NCBI GenBank assembly: GCA_016703325.1
Contig: JADJCH010000007.1
Location: 124,001-188,000, forward strand
From: Burkholderiales bacterium
GTDB taxonomy: Bacteria; Pseudomonadota; Gammaproteobacteria; Burkholderiales; Burkholderiaceae_C
DNA: 64,000 nt
Direction of reading: 5' to 3'
In this document: piece by piece, positions 1 through 9,176 of the stretch
How the letters are laid out: the number at the start of each line of letters is the position of its first letter
Position numbering within the stretch: position 1 is the first letter of the stretch
Position numbers and translations under genes: made by a program
The notes under the pieces: model-generated
Seen by the model: only the letters and a program-made list of their open reading frames with translations
Told to the model about the DNA's origin: nothing
Databases searched by the model: none

Positions 1-1
1 G

Positions 2-1633
2 CCGCGGCAGATGCTGCGGCTGTACGAGCCGCTGCTGGCCTGGGCGCTGCAACGCCAGCGCATCGTCGCGGCGATCGCGCTGGCGATGCTGGTCGCCGCC
101 GGCGCGGTCTACACCCAGGTGGGCAAGACCTTCATGCCGACGATGGACGAGGGCGACCTCATCGTCGGCATCGAGAAGCTGCCCTCCATCGGACTGGAGC
201 AAACCGCCGAGCTGGACCTGCGCATCCAGCAGGCGCTGCTCACCCAGGTGCCGGAGATCACCAGCATCGTCGCGCGCGCCGGCTCCGACGAGATCGGCCT
301 GGACCCGATGGGGCTGAACCAGACCGACACCTTCCTGGTGCTCAAGCCGCGCCGGGACTGGCAGGTGGCCGACAAGGAGGCCCTGCAGGCCAGGATCCGC
401 GCGGTGCTCGACGGGCTGCCCGGCATCGCCTACAGCTTCACCCAGCCCATCGAGATGCGCGTCTCGGAGATGGTGATCGGCGTACGCGGCGACCTGGCGG
501 TGAAGATCTTCGGCCCCGACCTGGCCACGCTGAACCGGCTGGCCGAGCAGACCGTGGCGACCCTCCAGGGCGTCTCCGGCAGCCAGGACGTCTACACCGT
601 CGCCAACGACGGCGTGCAGTACCTGCGCGTGCAGGTCGACCGCCTGGCCGCCGGCCGGCACGGCCTGAACGTTGAGGACGTGCAGGACGCGCTGCGCCTG
701 CAGCTCGAAGGCCAGCGCGCCGGCCAGGTGGTGGACGGCCCGCGCCGCATTCCCATCGTGCTGCGCGGGCCCGAGGCGCTGCGCCTGTCGCCCGCTGAGT
801 TCGCCGCGTTGCGCATCACCACTCCCGCCGGCCTGAGCGTGCCGCTGCAGGAGCTGGCCACGCTGCAGCGCGCCAGCGGCCCGGTCAAGGTAGAGCGGGA
901 GATGGGCAGCCGCTACAGCGTGGTGATCGCCAACGTCGCCGGGCGCGACCTGGTCGGCTTCGTCCAGGAGGCGCAGGCCCGCGTCGCCCAATCCGTGCCG
1001 CTGCCGCAGGGCTACCGCATGACCTGGGGCGGCCAGTTCGAGAACCAGCAGCGCGCCGCGGCCCGCCTCGCGCTGGTCGTGCCGCTGTCGATCGGCGCGA
1101 TCTTCCTGATCCTGTTCAGCACCTTCGGCTCGGTGCGCCAGGCCCTGCTGGTGATCAGCAACATTCCCTTCGCGCTGGTAGGCGGCATCGTCGCCCTCTG
1201 GGCCAGCGGGGAGTACCTGTCGGTGCCGGCGTCGGTGGGCTTCATCGCGCTGCTGGGCATCGCGGTGCTCAACGGCGTGGTGCTGGTGAGCTACTTCAAC
1301 CAGCTGCACACCGAGGGCCTGCCTACGCTCGACTGCGTCCTGCTGGGCGCCAGGCGCCGCCTGCGCCCGGTGCTGATGACCGCGGCCATCACCGCCTGGG
1401 GCCTGGTGCCCCTGCTGTTTGCCAGCGGCCCGGGCTCCGAGGTGCAGCGCCCGCTGGCCATCGTCGTCACCGGCGGGCTGTTCACCGCCACGCCGCTGAC
1501 GCTGCTGCTGCTGCCCATCCTCTACCTGCGCTTCGCCCACCGCGCCCAGCCGCGCTCCGGCCTGCCCGGCGCGCCCACGCGCGTCGCCCCGAAGGCCACG
1601 CCCGACCTGACCCAGGAGAGCCGCCATGGCTGA
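2..1633 (+). CDS. cusA: CusA/CzcA-type heavy-metal RND efflux pump, C-terminal part (5' end outside window)
   Basis: This is the C-terminal half (about 543 residues) of an inner-membrane resistance-nodulation-division pump; full CusA/CzcA proteins are about 1040 residues, so the N-terminal half lies before the window and the frame is open from the first bases. The visible part has a transmembrane helix near the start, then periplasmic pore and docking domains (the segment FMPTMDEGD is typical of the HME subfamily), then a block of hydrophobic helices from about residue 350 to 510. The pump exports Cu(I)/Ag(I) or divalent metals by proton antiport; the metal cannot be assigned from this fragment. 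The stop overlaps the DUF3240 start by 8 bases, so the two are co-translated. No in-frame disruption is seen. Confidence 0.9.
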   Translation, partial: PRQMLRLYEPLLAWALQRQRIVAAIALAMLVAAGAVYTQVGKTFMPTMDEGDLIVGIEKLPSIGLEQTAELDLRIQQALLTQVPEITSIVARAGSDEIGLDPMGLNQTDTFLVLKPRRDWQVADKEALQARIRAVLDGLPGIAYSFTQPIEMRVSEMVIGVRGDLAVKIFGPDLATLNRLAEQTVATLQGVSGSQDVYTVANDGVQYLRVQVDRLAAGRHGLNVEDVQDALRLQLEGQRAGQVVDGPRRIPIVLRGPEALRLSPAEFAALRITTPAGLSVPLQELATLQRASGPVKVEREMGSRYSVVIANVAGRDLVGFVQEAQARVAQSVPLPQGYRMTWGGQFENQQRAAARLALVVPLSIGAIFLILFSTFGSVRQALLVISNIPFALVGGIVALWASGEYLSVPASVGFIALLGIAVLNGVVLVSYFNQLHTEGLPTLDCVLLGARRRLRPVLMTAAITAWGLVPLLFASGPGSEVQRPLAIVVTGGLFTATPLTLLLLPILYLRFAHRAQPRSGLPGAPTRVAPKATPDLTQESRHG

Positions 1634-1928
1634 TTGCTGCCTGACGCTGATCTGCCCGCCCGCCATCGAGGAAAAGCTCCTCGACACCCTGCTGGCCACC
1701 GCCGGCAACGAAGTCTTCACCAGCACGCCCACCTTCAGCCACGGCACCGCCCCTGGCCGCTGGAGCACCACCGAACAGGTGATGGGCCGCAGCCGTGCCG
1801 TGCAAGTGCAGATCCTGCTCACCGCGACCGAGCTGGCCCAGATGCTGACACGGCTGCGCGCCGACTTTGCCGGTGCGGGCCTGCGCTACTGGGTGTGCCC
1901 GCTCAGCGCGGAAGGAGAAGTCGCATGA
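1626..1928 (+). CDS. DUF3240 family small protein of metal-efflux operon
   Basis: A 100-residue soluble protein of the DUF3240 family, a PII-like fold found almost only beside CusA/CzcA-type pumps. It starts MADCCLTLICPP with paired cysteines near the N-terminus, which may bind metal. It overlaps the pump gene upstream by 8 bases and the outer-membrane channel gene downstream through an ATGA overlap, which fixes both its start and its operon membership. The role is not established for the family; regulation or metal sensing for the pump is an inference from the conserved context. Confidence 0.85.
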   Translation: MADCCLTLICPPAIEEKLLDTLLATAGNEVFTSTPTFSHGTAPGRWSTTEQVMGRSRAVQVQILLTATELAQMLTRLRADFAGAGLRYWVCPLSAEGEVA

Positions 1929-3373
1929 CCCGCCCCACCGAACGGGCCGCGCCTCCCGCGTCCTGGCGCGTCTCCGTCCTCGCCCCCCTCCTCGCTCCCC
2001 TCCTCGCCCTGCTCCTGCCCCTGGCCACCACGGCCCAGCCGATGGCACCTGCCAGTGCGTCCAATGCGTCCAGCGCATTCAGTACAACCGACCCAGCCAG
2101 TGCCGCGGCTGCGCCGGCCAGTGCCGTGCCCGCCGTTCAGCCCGCCGCTCCACGGCCCGCGGCCCTGCCCGGCAACGACCTGGTACTTGACGCGCTGGAG
2201 CGCCAGCCCGCGGTCCAGCAGGCCCGCCACGCCCGGCTGGCGGCGCAGCACGCCGCCGGCATGCTGGACGCCTCGCCGCACGAATGGACCCTCGACGCCG
2301 GCCTGCAACAGCGCCGCGCCGACAGCGGCGCGCGCGGCAGCGAGTGGTCGCTGGGCCTGCAGCGCAGCCTGCGCCTGCCGGGCAAGGCCGACCTGGACCG
2401 CCAGCTCGGCGAGGCCGGCCTGCGCGAAGCCACCGCCCGGGAGGCCGCCGCCTGGCAGGACGCAGGCCGCGAACTGCTCGACCGCTGGCTGGACCTGCTG
2501 GCCGCACGGGGCCAGCGCAGCCTGCAGGAGCAGCAGCTCGCCAGCGCGCGCCAGTCACAGGACGCCGTGCAACGCCGCCATCGGGCCGGCGACGCTGCCC
2601 AGCTCGACGTCCAGGCGGCCCAGGCCGACCTCGCCGACGTCGAACGCCAGCTCGCCGTCGCCCGCTCCGCCGAGGCCCGCGCCCTGCGCCAGCTGCAGCA
2701 GCACTACCCGGCCCAGGCCGAGGCGCTGGTGGCGGCTGCTGCCCACCACCCAGCCGACGAGGGTCTGCCGCCCCCCTTGCGACCGGCCGAAGAGGCCGCA
2801 GGCACCCGGCTGCGCATGCTGAGCTGCGCAGCCGAGCTGCAGGCCGCACGCGCGGCCGCCGACCGCGCCGACCTGCTGGCCCGCCGCGTCGAGGCCGAAC
2901 GCCGACCCGACCCCACCTTCGGCGTGCGCACCGCCGCCGAGGCCTACCGCAGCGAGCGCGTCATCGGCCTCACGCTGAGCATCCCCTTCAGCGGCAACTA
3001 CCGCGAACAGGCCGCGCGCGAAGCCTGGCAACAGGCACAGGGCAGCCACGCCGCCCTCGACCGCCTTCAACGCGAGGCCGACCTGGCCGCACAGGAGCTG
3101 ATCGCAGACGCCGGCGAAGGCCTGCAGCGCTGGCAGCTGGCGGACCGTGCAGCCCGCGCCGCCGCCGAAAGCGCCCGCCTCATGCAGCGAGCCCACACCC
3201 TGGGCGAAGCCGACCTGCACCCCACCCTCCAGGCCCGCCGCCTGGCCATCGACGCACAACGCAGCGCCCAGGAGGCCCTCCTGTCCGCCTGGCGGGCGCA
3301 CTGGCAGCTCCAGTTCGGGCAGGGCAACCTGTGGCCCTCACCCGCTGCGGGCTGCAACCCGCAGTGGCGCTGA
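1925..3373 (+). CDS. TolC-family outer-membrane efflux channel (CusC/CzcC-like)
   Basis: A 482-residue protein with an N-terminal hydrophobic export signal (residues about 17-38), a low-complexity Ala/Pro/Ser stretch, and then the long Ala/Gln/Arg-rich helical repeats of the OEP (TolC) family. Two homologous halves are visible, the second containing a segment ending LSIPFSGNYREQA. It would form the outer-membrane duct of the tripartite pump begun by CusA. The order pump, DUF3240, channel is that of HME efflux operons; the periplasmic adaptor would lie upstream, outside the window. The ATG is inside an ATGA overlap with DUF3240. The high Arg/Ala content is normal for this GC-rich genome. Confidence 0.85.
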   Translation: MTRPTERAAPPASWRVSVLAPLLAPLLALLLPLATTAQPMAPASASNASSAFSTTDPASAAAAPASAVPAVQPAAPRPAALPGNDLVLDALERQPAVQQARHARLAAQHAAGMLDASPHEWTLDAGLQQRRADSGARGSEWSLGLQRSLRLPGKADLDRQLGEAGLREATAREAAAWQDAGRELLDRWLDLLAARGQRSLQEQQLASARQSQDAVQRRHRAGDAAQLDVQAAQADLADVERQLAVARSAEARALRQLQQHYPAQAEALVAAAAHHPADEGLPPPLRPAEEAAGTRLRMLSCAAELQAARAAADRADLLARRVEAERRPDPTFGVRTAAEAYRSERVIGLTLSIPFSGNYREQAAREAWQQAQGSHAALDRLQREADLAAQELIADAGEGLQRWQLADRAARAAAESARLMQRAHTLGEADLHPTLQARRLAIDAQRSAQEALLSAWRAHWQLQFGQGNLWPSPAAGCNPQWR

Positions 3374-3677
3374 ACCCGCGTATTCACCGCGACAGGCCAG
3401 CCCTGGCAAAACAGCCTTGGCTTGCACGGTGCGCCGGATCCCACCTGCGACATGGGCGGCAGGTGGCTGACGTAGTGGCTGTGGAAACCTGCGTTGAGTT
3501 GGACTCAGTGGCTGGTGTGCAGCGGCAGGACCGGACACCGGCAAGAGGCAGCAATCGGGCACGCTGGGCTCGCCTCCGCCACCCCGTACACCGTCACCGC
3601 GAGGGGCACGAACGGCGGCGTCGCGCTGCGCCGACTGGAGCGGGCTTGGTCTCGCATCCGGTACGCATGCGAGGAGC
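3374..3677. other. intergenic stretch with no recognised gene
   Basis: About 300 bases between the efflux channel gene and the terminator of the convergent RNA-binding protein gene. Short open frames exist but none has a recognisable protein, good ribosome binding site or family motif. No U-run terminator for the efflux operon was found. Confidence 0.5.
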
Positions 3678-3703
3678 AAAAAAAAACCGTCTCGGAGAGA
3701 CGG
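3678..3703 (-). terminator. Rho-independent terminator of the RNA-binding protein gene
   Basis: On the minus strand a perfect 7-bp stem (CCGTCTC / GAGACGG, loop of 3) is followed by nine consecutive U residues (A-run at 3678-3686 on the plus strand). It lies about 30 bases after the stop codon of the RRM gene, the normal position for its intrinsic terminator. A shorter T-run on the other side could give weak activity in the opposite direction. Confidence 0.85.
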
Positions 3704-3730
3704 CTTTTCAGGATGTGGCGCAGGCCGTGA

Positions 3731-4078
3731 TCAGCCTCGGCCGCCGAAGCCATCCGTTCCATAGCCTACGTCCGAGCGATTCGAGGCGCGGTAGCCTTGG
3801 GAGCTGTAGCCGCCCGGGGTGGCGCGGTCTTCACGGGGACGCGCCAGACTCACGCTGATGGTGCGGCCATCGACGGACATGCCGTTCAAGCCGTCGATCG
3901 CGGCCTGGGCGAGCTCGGCCGACGCCATCTCAACAAAACCGAAGCCTTTGGACTTGTTGGTGTCGCGGTCCATCATGACCTTGGCGGAGGACACTTTGCC
4001 GAACTCGCCGAAGTTGCTTCTGAGGCTGGCGTCAGTGACGGAATAGGGCAGGTTGCCCACGAAGATCTTGGTGCTCAT
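3731..4078 (-). CDS. RRM-domain RNA-binding protein (cold-inducible Rbp type)
   Basis: A 115-residue protein made of one RNA recognition motif (residues 1-82) and a glycine-rich tail with GGYSSQGYR and GFGGRG. Both RNP signatures are visible: RNP2 IFVGNLP near residue 5 and RNP1 KGFGFVEM near residue 43. The family binds single-stranded RNA and is often cold- or stress-induced in beta-proteobacteria and cyanobacteria. The start was placed at MSTKIFVGN, where the domain begins; the longer open frame upstream has no family match. It is monocistronic with its own terminator. Confidence 0.92.
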   Translation of the reverse strand: MSTKIFVGNLPYSVTDASLRSNFGEFGKVSSAKVMMDRDTNKSKGFGFVEMASAELAQAAIDGLNGMSVDGRTISVSLARPREDRATPGGYSSQGYRASNRSDVGYGTDGFGGRG

Positions 4079-4182
4079 GGTGAGCCTTTCATTCAGTGAG
4101 GGCGCATCCATCGCGATGCGTGCATGCGAACCGGAAGTCCGCGAGGTCGAATCTGTTCGAGAACGGCTGCGGCGAGCAGTCG

Positions 4183-4392
4183 TCAGCACGACGGGGGATT
4201 CGGCATGCAGGTCTGCAGCCAACCTTGGGTGACGGCGAACAGTTGGGCAGCATCGCGCGACGCGAACGTCGTGTTCGACCTGAACACCCGGCAATAGCTG
4301 CCTTCGCCGGTAGAGCGTTGGACCGAGAAGGAGGCACGGAAGCGGCCGCAGTCGGTCGTGTGTGTCGTGGGCGAAACGACGTACTTGCCCAT
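4183..4392 (-). CDS. small conserved-looking hypothetical protein
   Basis: A possible 69-residue protein starting MGKYVVSPTTHTTDCGRF. The opening (KYVVSP, then DxGRFxASxS, then a VFR segment and a short helical end) resembles a family of small uncharacterised Burkholderiales proteins, recalled from memory and not searched. It is on the same strand as the RRM gene, about 100 bases upstream of it, so the two may share a transcript. A TTG at 4422 would add 10 residues, but the ATG is preferred. No clear Shine-Dalgarno is seen, and a non-coding stretch is possible. Confidence 0.45.
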   Translation of the reverse strand: MGKYVVSPTTHTTDCGRFRASFSVQRSTGEGSYCRVFRSNTTFASRDAAQLFAVTQGWLQTCMPNPPSC

Positions 4393-4710
4393 GGAAATGG
4401 CTTTGCTTGAAATCGTGTTCAATCAGAATCGCAGGCGAGGGGCCTGCGTGAGCAGGGTGGCTCGGTTGGCTGCTGCTCGGCGAGCCAAAAGGCGACGGAG
4501 TCGCAAAGTGGTCCGGCTGGAGGTTGCCGCTTGGGTCAGCAGAACGCCGGCATGGGCCGCGATTGTACAGCTCTCGCACTCACGCTTACCCTCGCCGCTG
4601 GCCTGCTGACATGTGTTTGCGCTCTGGCGGGTGTGCTGATGAGTGGCCATCGGCGCTGTCGTGGGGACTGATGCAGGTGGTGTCGCGCGGCGCGGCCCTC
4701 GACGACCCGC
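4393..4710. other. intergenic stretch with no recognised gene
   Basis: About 320 bases between the small hypothetical gene and the end of the ribbon-helix-helix gene. It probably carries the promoter for the small gene and the RRM gene. No hairpin with a U-run and no recognisable protein was found on either strand. Confidence 0.45.
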
Positions 4711-5205
4711 TCAAGCGCCCGATCGGGGCCGCGCAGCGATGGCGCTGGATGCTGACCAGGACGGTGCGCCTGTGGAGGGCGACGCCCAGGCAGCTGGGCC
4801 GTGCGCAGCCGCAGCTGCAGCGGATCGAGATGCGGAGGCGGTGACCTCCGGCCCGCCGCAGAAGTCACGCGGCAGGCCTTGCAGCACCTGGTCCGGATCC
4901 AGCGAGCGGATCGGGATGGACGCGTCGCGAGGAATGCGCCCGTTGGCGATCAGGCTTTCGTAGCGCAGCGCGCACACGCGCAGGAAGGACGAGAAGTTGC
5001 CGACCGCGCCCCGGTCGGCCACCAGCTCGTCGTACAGGCGCTCCATTAGCTGCGCCACGGACAGGCCATCCCGCCCGGCAATCTCCTCCAGCACCGCCCA
5101 GTGCAGGTTCTCCAGCCGGATGCTGGTGACCACGCCATGCAGCCGCACCGAGCGCGTGCGACTCTCGTAGCTCGAAGGGTCTGCACTGATGAAGATCCTG
5201 CACAT
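4711..5205 (-). CDS. ribbon-helix-helix domain protein
   Basis: A 164-residue protein starting MCRIFISADPSSYESRTRS, with the beta-strand and two helices of the RHH_4-type ribbon-helix-helix family over residues about 1-95 (LHGVVTSIRLENLHWAVLEEIA, written here as its two strands and helix, then a second helix LMERLYDELV). Such proteins are small DNA-binding regulators. The last 60 residues are Ala/Ser/Pro-rich and unlike the family, so the C-terminal tail may be variable. It follows the DJ-1/PfpI gene on the same strand after 47 bases and may be co-transcribed. Target genes are unknown. Confidence 0.75.
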   Translation of the reverse strand: MCRIFISADPSSYESRTRSVRLHGVVTSIRLENLHWAVLEEIAGRDGLSVAQLMERLYDELVADRGAVGNFSSFLRVCALRYESLIANGRIPRDASIPIRSLDPDQVLQGLPRDFCGGPEVTASASRSAAAAAAHGPAAWASPSTGAPSWSASSAIAARPRSGA

Positions 5206-5252
5206 GGTTCTGCTCCCGATGGCGTCGATCGCACCGTCCGACCCGCAGATTC

Positions 5253-5828
5253 CTACAGGCTGATGCGTGTGCCCAGCACGGCCAGAAACTGGCCGATCCA
5301 GGCCGGGTGTGCGGGCCAGGCGGGCGCGGTGACGAGCATACCGTCGGTGACGGCCTGATCGATCGCGATGCCCATGTACTCTGCACCGGCCAGCTCCACC
5401 TCCACCTGGCAGGCGGGATACGCACTGACCTTGCGGCCCTTGATCAGCCCGGTGGCCGCCAGCAACTGCGCACCGTGGCAGATCGCCGCCACCGGCTTGT
5501 TCGCGGAAAGGAAATGCCGCGTGATCTCGACCACGCGCGCATTCATCCGCAGGTACTCCGGGGCCCGGCCGCCGGGCACCACCAGCGCGTCGTACCTTGC
5601 CGGTTCGACGTCGGCAAAGGATGCGTTGAGGGTGAAGCGGTGTCCCGGCTTCTCGCTGTAGGTCTGCTGGCCCTCGAAGTCGTGGATCGCCGTCATCACG
5701 AAGTCGCCGGCCTTCTTGTCGGGCGCCACCGCGTGCACGGTGTGGCCCACCGCCTGCAGGGCCTGGAACGGCACCATCACCTCGTAGTCCTCGCCGAAAT
5801 CGCCGCACAGCATCAGGATCTTGCTCAT
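5253..5828 (-). CDS. DJ-1/PfpI family protein (glutamine amidotransferase-like fold)
   Basis: A 191-residue protein covering a complete DJ-1/PfpI domain. The nucleophile elbow is AICHGAQLL (Cys around residue 115), preceded by the acid-containing [12 protein letters not shown] segment. Members act as chaperones, proteases or glyoxalase/deglycase-type stress enzymes; the sequence does not tell which. Start is at [10 protein letters not shown], with a purine-rich stretch upstream. It probably forms a two-gene unit with the ribbon-helix-helix gene downstream. No disruption or missing catalytic residue is seen. Confidence 0.88.
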   Translation of the reverse strand: MSKILMLCGDFGEDYEVMVPFQALQAVGHTVHAVAPDKKAGDFVMTAIHDFEGQQTYSEKPGHRFTLNASFADVEPARYDALVVPGGRAPEYLRMNARVVEITRHFLSANKPVAAICHGAQLLAATGLIKGRKVSAYPACQVEVELAGAEYMGIAIDQAVTDGMLVTAPAWPAHPAWIGQFLAVLGTRISL

Positions 5829-6002
5829 CGTCGTGTCCTTTCGTCGACAGTTGCAGAGGTCCTGATTGTTTTCACGGCCCGCATCGGCGGGTAGTAGCCG
5901 CCTATGGAAGGGGTGGTGGTTTCCCCGGAGGTGGGCCTCTTTGCCGGTCCCTTTGCAAACCTCAGGTGATAGACTTTCCAGAATCAGCTGGGAGTCATCC
6001 GC

Positions 6003-6437
6003 ATGTACACAGCCGTGGTCGATCCGGGCAAGATCTCGCAGGTTCTGGGGCTGCATCGCCGGGTTGTTTCGATGGAGCAGCTCGAAGAGCAGGTGGTGGC
6101 CGGGTTGCCCAAGGCTTCGCTCGGCGCTGTGGCGCGCTACGTCTACGGCAACTCGCCCGATGCAGCGGCCCTGATGCAGCGGGTCATTCCCGCAGCCACG
6201 TTTCACCGCCGCGGCGAGGAACTGAAGCCGCAGGAAAGCGAACGGGTCGAACGATTGGCTCGGGTGATCGCGACCGCCGAGCATGTGTGGGACAGCGCCG
6301 ACGACGCACGGGCCTTCCTGTCCACCCCCCACGCGATGCTCGGTGGCGAGCGACCGATCGTGGTGGCCCTGACAGAACTGGGAGCGCGCCGGGTCGAGAA
6401 CCTGCTCTGGTCCCTGTTCCATGGCCTTGCCGCCTGA
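6003..6437 (+). CDS. Xre/MbcA/ParS-type antitoxin (DUF2384)
   Basis: A 144-residue protein with an N-terminal helical region and the C-terminal DUF2384 (MbcA/ParS/Xre) domain, recognised by the ending segment [14 protein letters not shown] and a helix containing GARRVENLL. It is the antitoxin partner of RES-domain toxins and usually represses the operon. Its 3' end overlaps the toxin gene by 17 bases, the usual coupled arrangement with the antitoxin first. Autoregulation by promoter binding is known for the family; no operator could be defined here. Confidence 0.9.
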   Translation: MYTAVVDPGKISQVLGLHRRVVSMEQLEEQVVAGLPKASLGAVARYVYGNSPDAAALMQRVIPAATFHRRGEELKPQESERVERLARVIATAEHVWDSADDARAFLSTPHAMLGGERPIVVALTELGARRVENLLWSLFHGLAA

Positions 6438-6951
6438 GTCGCGGGCCGGTGCCAGGCCCCTTCGGTCAGCCCGGAAAGCCAGCTCTCCGGCCTGGCAGGC
6501 CTGGCGCATCGCCGACGGGCGGTTCGATGTCTTCAGCCCGGTCGGCGCCGCACTGGTGGGTGGCCGTTGGAACTCTCCCGGACTCGGGGTGATCTATGCC
6601 AGCCGGTCCTTCGCGGGGGCCATGCTCGAGTGCCTGGCCCATGCGGGCATCGGGCGTGTGCCCAAGACCCACGTGGCCATCGAGATCAGCATCGCGGCGG
6701 CGGTGAGCGTCGAGCAAGCAGGTGAAAGCCACCTGCCTGCGGGTTGGGAACGCGCGGATCTGCATGTGGCCCGTGCCTTCGGCGATGCCTGGATCCGTGA
6801 ACGGCGAACGGCCGTGCTGCTGGTGCCTTCGGTCGTTGCACGCCGAGAGGTGAACGTGCTGCTGAATCCGCAGCACGCCGACTTCAATCAGATCGTGCCC
6901 GCCAGCCCTGAACCCGTGGTCTGGGATGCGAGGCTGTTCGGGCGGCACTGA
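6421..6951 (+). CDS. RES-domain toxin
   Basis: A 176-residue protein with the RES domain: [16 protein letters not shown] near residue 26, then GGRWNSPG and [12 protein letters not shown], and a C-terminal LNPQHADF segment. The conserved Arg (GGRW), Tyr, Glu and Ser positions that name the family are present. RES toxins such as MbcT degrade NAD+, stopping growth when the antitoxin is lost. It is translationally coupled to the DUF2384 antitoxin. The module looks intact and is flanked by unrelated chromosomal genes, so it was probably gained by transfer, though no mobile element is visible. Confidence 0.9.
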   Translation: MALPPESRAGARPLRSARKASSPAWQAWRIADGRFDVFSPVGAALVGGRWNSPGLGVIYASRSFAGAMLECLAHAGIGRVPKTHVAIEISIAAAVSVEQAGESHLPAGWERADLHVARAFGDAWIRERRTAVLLVPSVVARREVNVLLNPQHADFNQIVPASPEPVVWDARLFGRH

Positions 6952-6974
6952 CCGCCCGTTCTCCAGCCGCCCCC

Positions 6975-7853
6975 TCACAGATCGGTGCGCAGCCGCCAGA
7001 TCTCCGGGAACAGCACGGTGTCCAGCATCTGCCGCAGGTAGCTGATGCCGCCGGTGCCGCCGGTGCCGCGTTTGAAGCCGATGATGCGTTCCACCGTCGT
7101 CAGGTGGCGGAAGCGCCAGAGGCGGAAGGCGTCTTCCAGGTCGGTCAACTCCTCGCCAAGCTGGTAGAGCTCCCAGTGCGCCTGGGGGTTGCGGTAGACG
7201 GCAAGCCAGGCCTGTTCGACCGCCTCGCTGGGGCTGTAGGGCAGCGTCCAGTCGCGCTCCAGGTGGCTGACGGGCACCGGCAGGCCGCGGCGCGCCAGCA
7301 GGCGCAAGGCCTCGTCGTACAGGCCGGGCGAGCGCCAGGCGGCCTCGACAATGGCCAGCAGGTCCGGGCGGTGGGCGTGCGGCCTGAGCATGGCCGCGTT
7401 CTTGTTGCCCAGCGAGAACTCGATGCAGCGGTACTGCCAGCTCTGGAAGCCGCTGCTGTGGCCCAGGTAGGGGCGGATGGCCGAGTACTCCGGCGGCGTC
7501 ATGGTGGCCAGCACATCCCAGGCGTGCACCAGCTGCTCCATGATCTTCGAGACCCGCGCCAGCATCTTGAAGGCCGGCGCCAGCTCGTCGCGGGCGATGG
7601 CCCCCACGGCGGCGCGCAGCTCGTGCAGCATCAGCTTCATCCACAGCTCGGAGGTCTGGTGCTGGACGATGAAGAGCATTTCGTTGTGGTCCGGCGAAAG
7701 CGGCTTCTGCGCGTTCAGCACGGCGTCGAGTTGCAGGTAGTCGCCGTAGCTCATGTCGCCGGCGAAGTCGAGCTGGGCGCCCTCTTGCGAGACGATGGCC
7801 TCGCCGCGCGGCGACCCGGCAGGGGCTTGCTCGGCTTGGTACGGACAGCTCAT
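6975..7853 (-). CDS. kynA: tryptophan 2,3-dioxygenase
   Basis: A 292-residue haem enzyme opening tryptophan to N-formylkynurenine, the first step of the kynurenine pathway. Recognised by [28 protein letters not shown] (substrate and haem region), and the C-terminal [11 protein letters not shown] motif typical of the family. Length matches bacterial KynA (about 280-300). The ATG at 7853 overlaps the kynU stop in an ATGA, so it is the last gene of a minus-strand marR-kynB-kynU-kynA operon. No frameshift or missing key motif is seen. Confidence 0.96.
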   Translation of the reverse strand: MSCPYQAEQAPAGSPRGEAIVSQEGAQLDFAGDMSYGDYLQLDAVLNAQKPLSPDHNEMLFIVQHQTSELWMKLMLHELRAAVGAIARDELAPAFKMLARVSKIMEQLVHAWDVLATMTPPEYSAIRPYLGHSSGFQSWQYRCIEFSLGNKNAAMLRPHAHRPDLLAIVEAAWRSPGLYDEALRLLARRGLPVPVSHLERDWTLPYSPSEAVEQAWLAVYRNPQAHWELYQLGEELTDLEDAFRLWRFRHLTTVERIIGFKRGTGGTGGISYLRQMLDTVLFPEIWRLRTDL

Positions 7854-9160
7854 GTCACGGCTCCTTTCTGCATGAAGCGGGCCTCGCGCCACTCGCCGCT
7901 GGCGAGCACGGTGGCCAGGGTGTCGGCGGCGTCGAACACGTCGACGAAGCGGGTATACAGCGGGGTGAAGCCGAAGCGCAGCAGGTGCGGCTCGACGGCG
8001 CTGCCGTCGCCGGCGCGGTAGTCACCGACAACGCCGCGCTCGATCAGGGCCTGCATCACGGCATATCCGTCGAGGCAGCCCTCCGCGGGCACAGCCAGCG
8101 AAACCTGGCTGCCGCGTTGTGCGGTGTCCAGCGGACTGAAGATCGTCAGGCCCGAGTCGTCCAGGCGCTCGCGCACGAGGGCGATGAAGAGCTCGCTGAG
8201 CTCGACCGACTTGGCCCGCAGGGCCGCCATGCCGCCCAGCGGCTCGGCCGCCAGCAGGCTGTCCACGCCGCACTCCAGCGCACTCAGGCCGATCACCGAC
8301 GGCGTGCCGCAGAGGTAACGGCCGATGCCCGGCGCCGGCCGGTAGCCGGGCTCGAAGACGAAGGGCGCGGCATGACCCATCCAGCCCGACAGCGGCTGCC
8401 GGAAGCGCTCGGCATGGCGCGGGTGGGCCCAGACGAAGGCGGGGGCGCCGGGCCCACCGTTGAGGTACTTGTAGCCGCAGCCGACGGCGAAATCTGCATT
8501 CGCGGCATTCAGGTCCACCGGCACGGCTCCCGCCGAGTGCGCCAGGTCCCAGAGCATCAGCGCCCCGGCGGCATGGGCCAGCGCCGTCACCGCGGCCATG
8601 TCGGCCATGCGCCCGCTGCGGTAGTTGACCTGGGTGAGCATCAGCAGCGCGACGTCCCGGCCGGCCTCCGGCCCGAGGCGTTCGGGAATGGCGTCGATGT
8701 CCAGCAGCTCCAGCGTCAGGCCGTGCTGCGCGGCCACCGACTCGGCGATGTAGAGGTCGGTCGGGAAGTTGCTGCGCTCGGAGACGATGACGCGGCGCGC
8801 CGGGTCGTCGGCGCGGGCGATCTGTGCCGCGGCGCTGAGCACCTTGAACAGATTGACCGAGGTGGAGTCGGACACCAACAGCTCACCGGGTTTCGCTCCC
8901 ACCAGCCGGCCGATCTTGTCGCCCACACGCTGCGGCAGCGTGATCCAGCCGGCGCTGTTCCAGCTGCGGATCAGGCCGCTGCCCCATTCTTCGGTGACCA
9001 CCTGCTGCACCCGTGCGGCGGTGGCGGCGGGCAGCACGCCCAGCGAGTTGCCGTCCAGGTAGTTGACGCCCTCAGGCAGCGTGAACTGCGCGCGCAGCGG
9101 CGCCAACGGGTCGGCCGCGTCGCGAGCGACGCAGGCGGTGCGGGTGATCGGTTCGGTCAT
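7850..9160 (-). CDS. kynU: kynureninase
   Basis: A 436-residue PLP enzyme that cleaves kynurenine to anthranilate and alanine. The family pattern is complete: NYLDGNSLG near the N-terminus, [10 protein letters not shown] for cofactor binding, [12 protein letters not shown], and the Schiff-base lysine K231 in GYKYLNGG. Start was set at MTEPITRT, 16 bases after the kynB stop, rather than an upstream in-frame start that would overlap kynB. Its product anthranilate is the substrate of the divergent 2-aminobenzoyl-CoA operon, which explains the shared location. Confidence 0.96.
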   Translation of the reverse strand: MTEPITRTACVARDAADPLAPLRAQFTLPEGVNYLDGNSLGVLPAATAARVQQVVTEEWGSGLIRSWNSAGWITLPQRVGDKIGRLVGAKPGELLVSDSTSVNLFKVLSAAAQIARADDPARRVIVSERSNFPTDLYIAESVAAQHGLTLELLDIDAIPERLGPEAGRDVALLMLTQVNYRSGRMADMAAVTALAHAAGALMLWDLAHSAGAVPVDLNAANADFAVGCGYKYLNGGPGAPAFVWAHPRHAERFRQPLSGWMGHAAPFVFEPGYRPAPGIGRYLCGTPSVIGLSALECGVDSLLAAEPLGGMAALRAKSVELSELFIALVRERLDDSGLTIFSPLDTAQRGSQVSLAVPAEGCLDGYAVMQALIERGVVGDYRAGDGSAVEPHLLRFGFTPLYTRFVDVFDAADTLATVLASGEWREARFMQKGAVT

Positions 9161-9176
9161 CGGCTTGTCTCCACGG

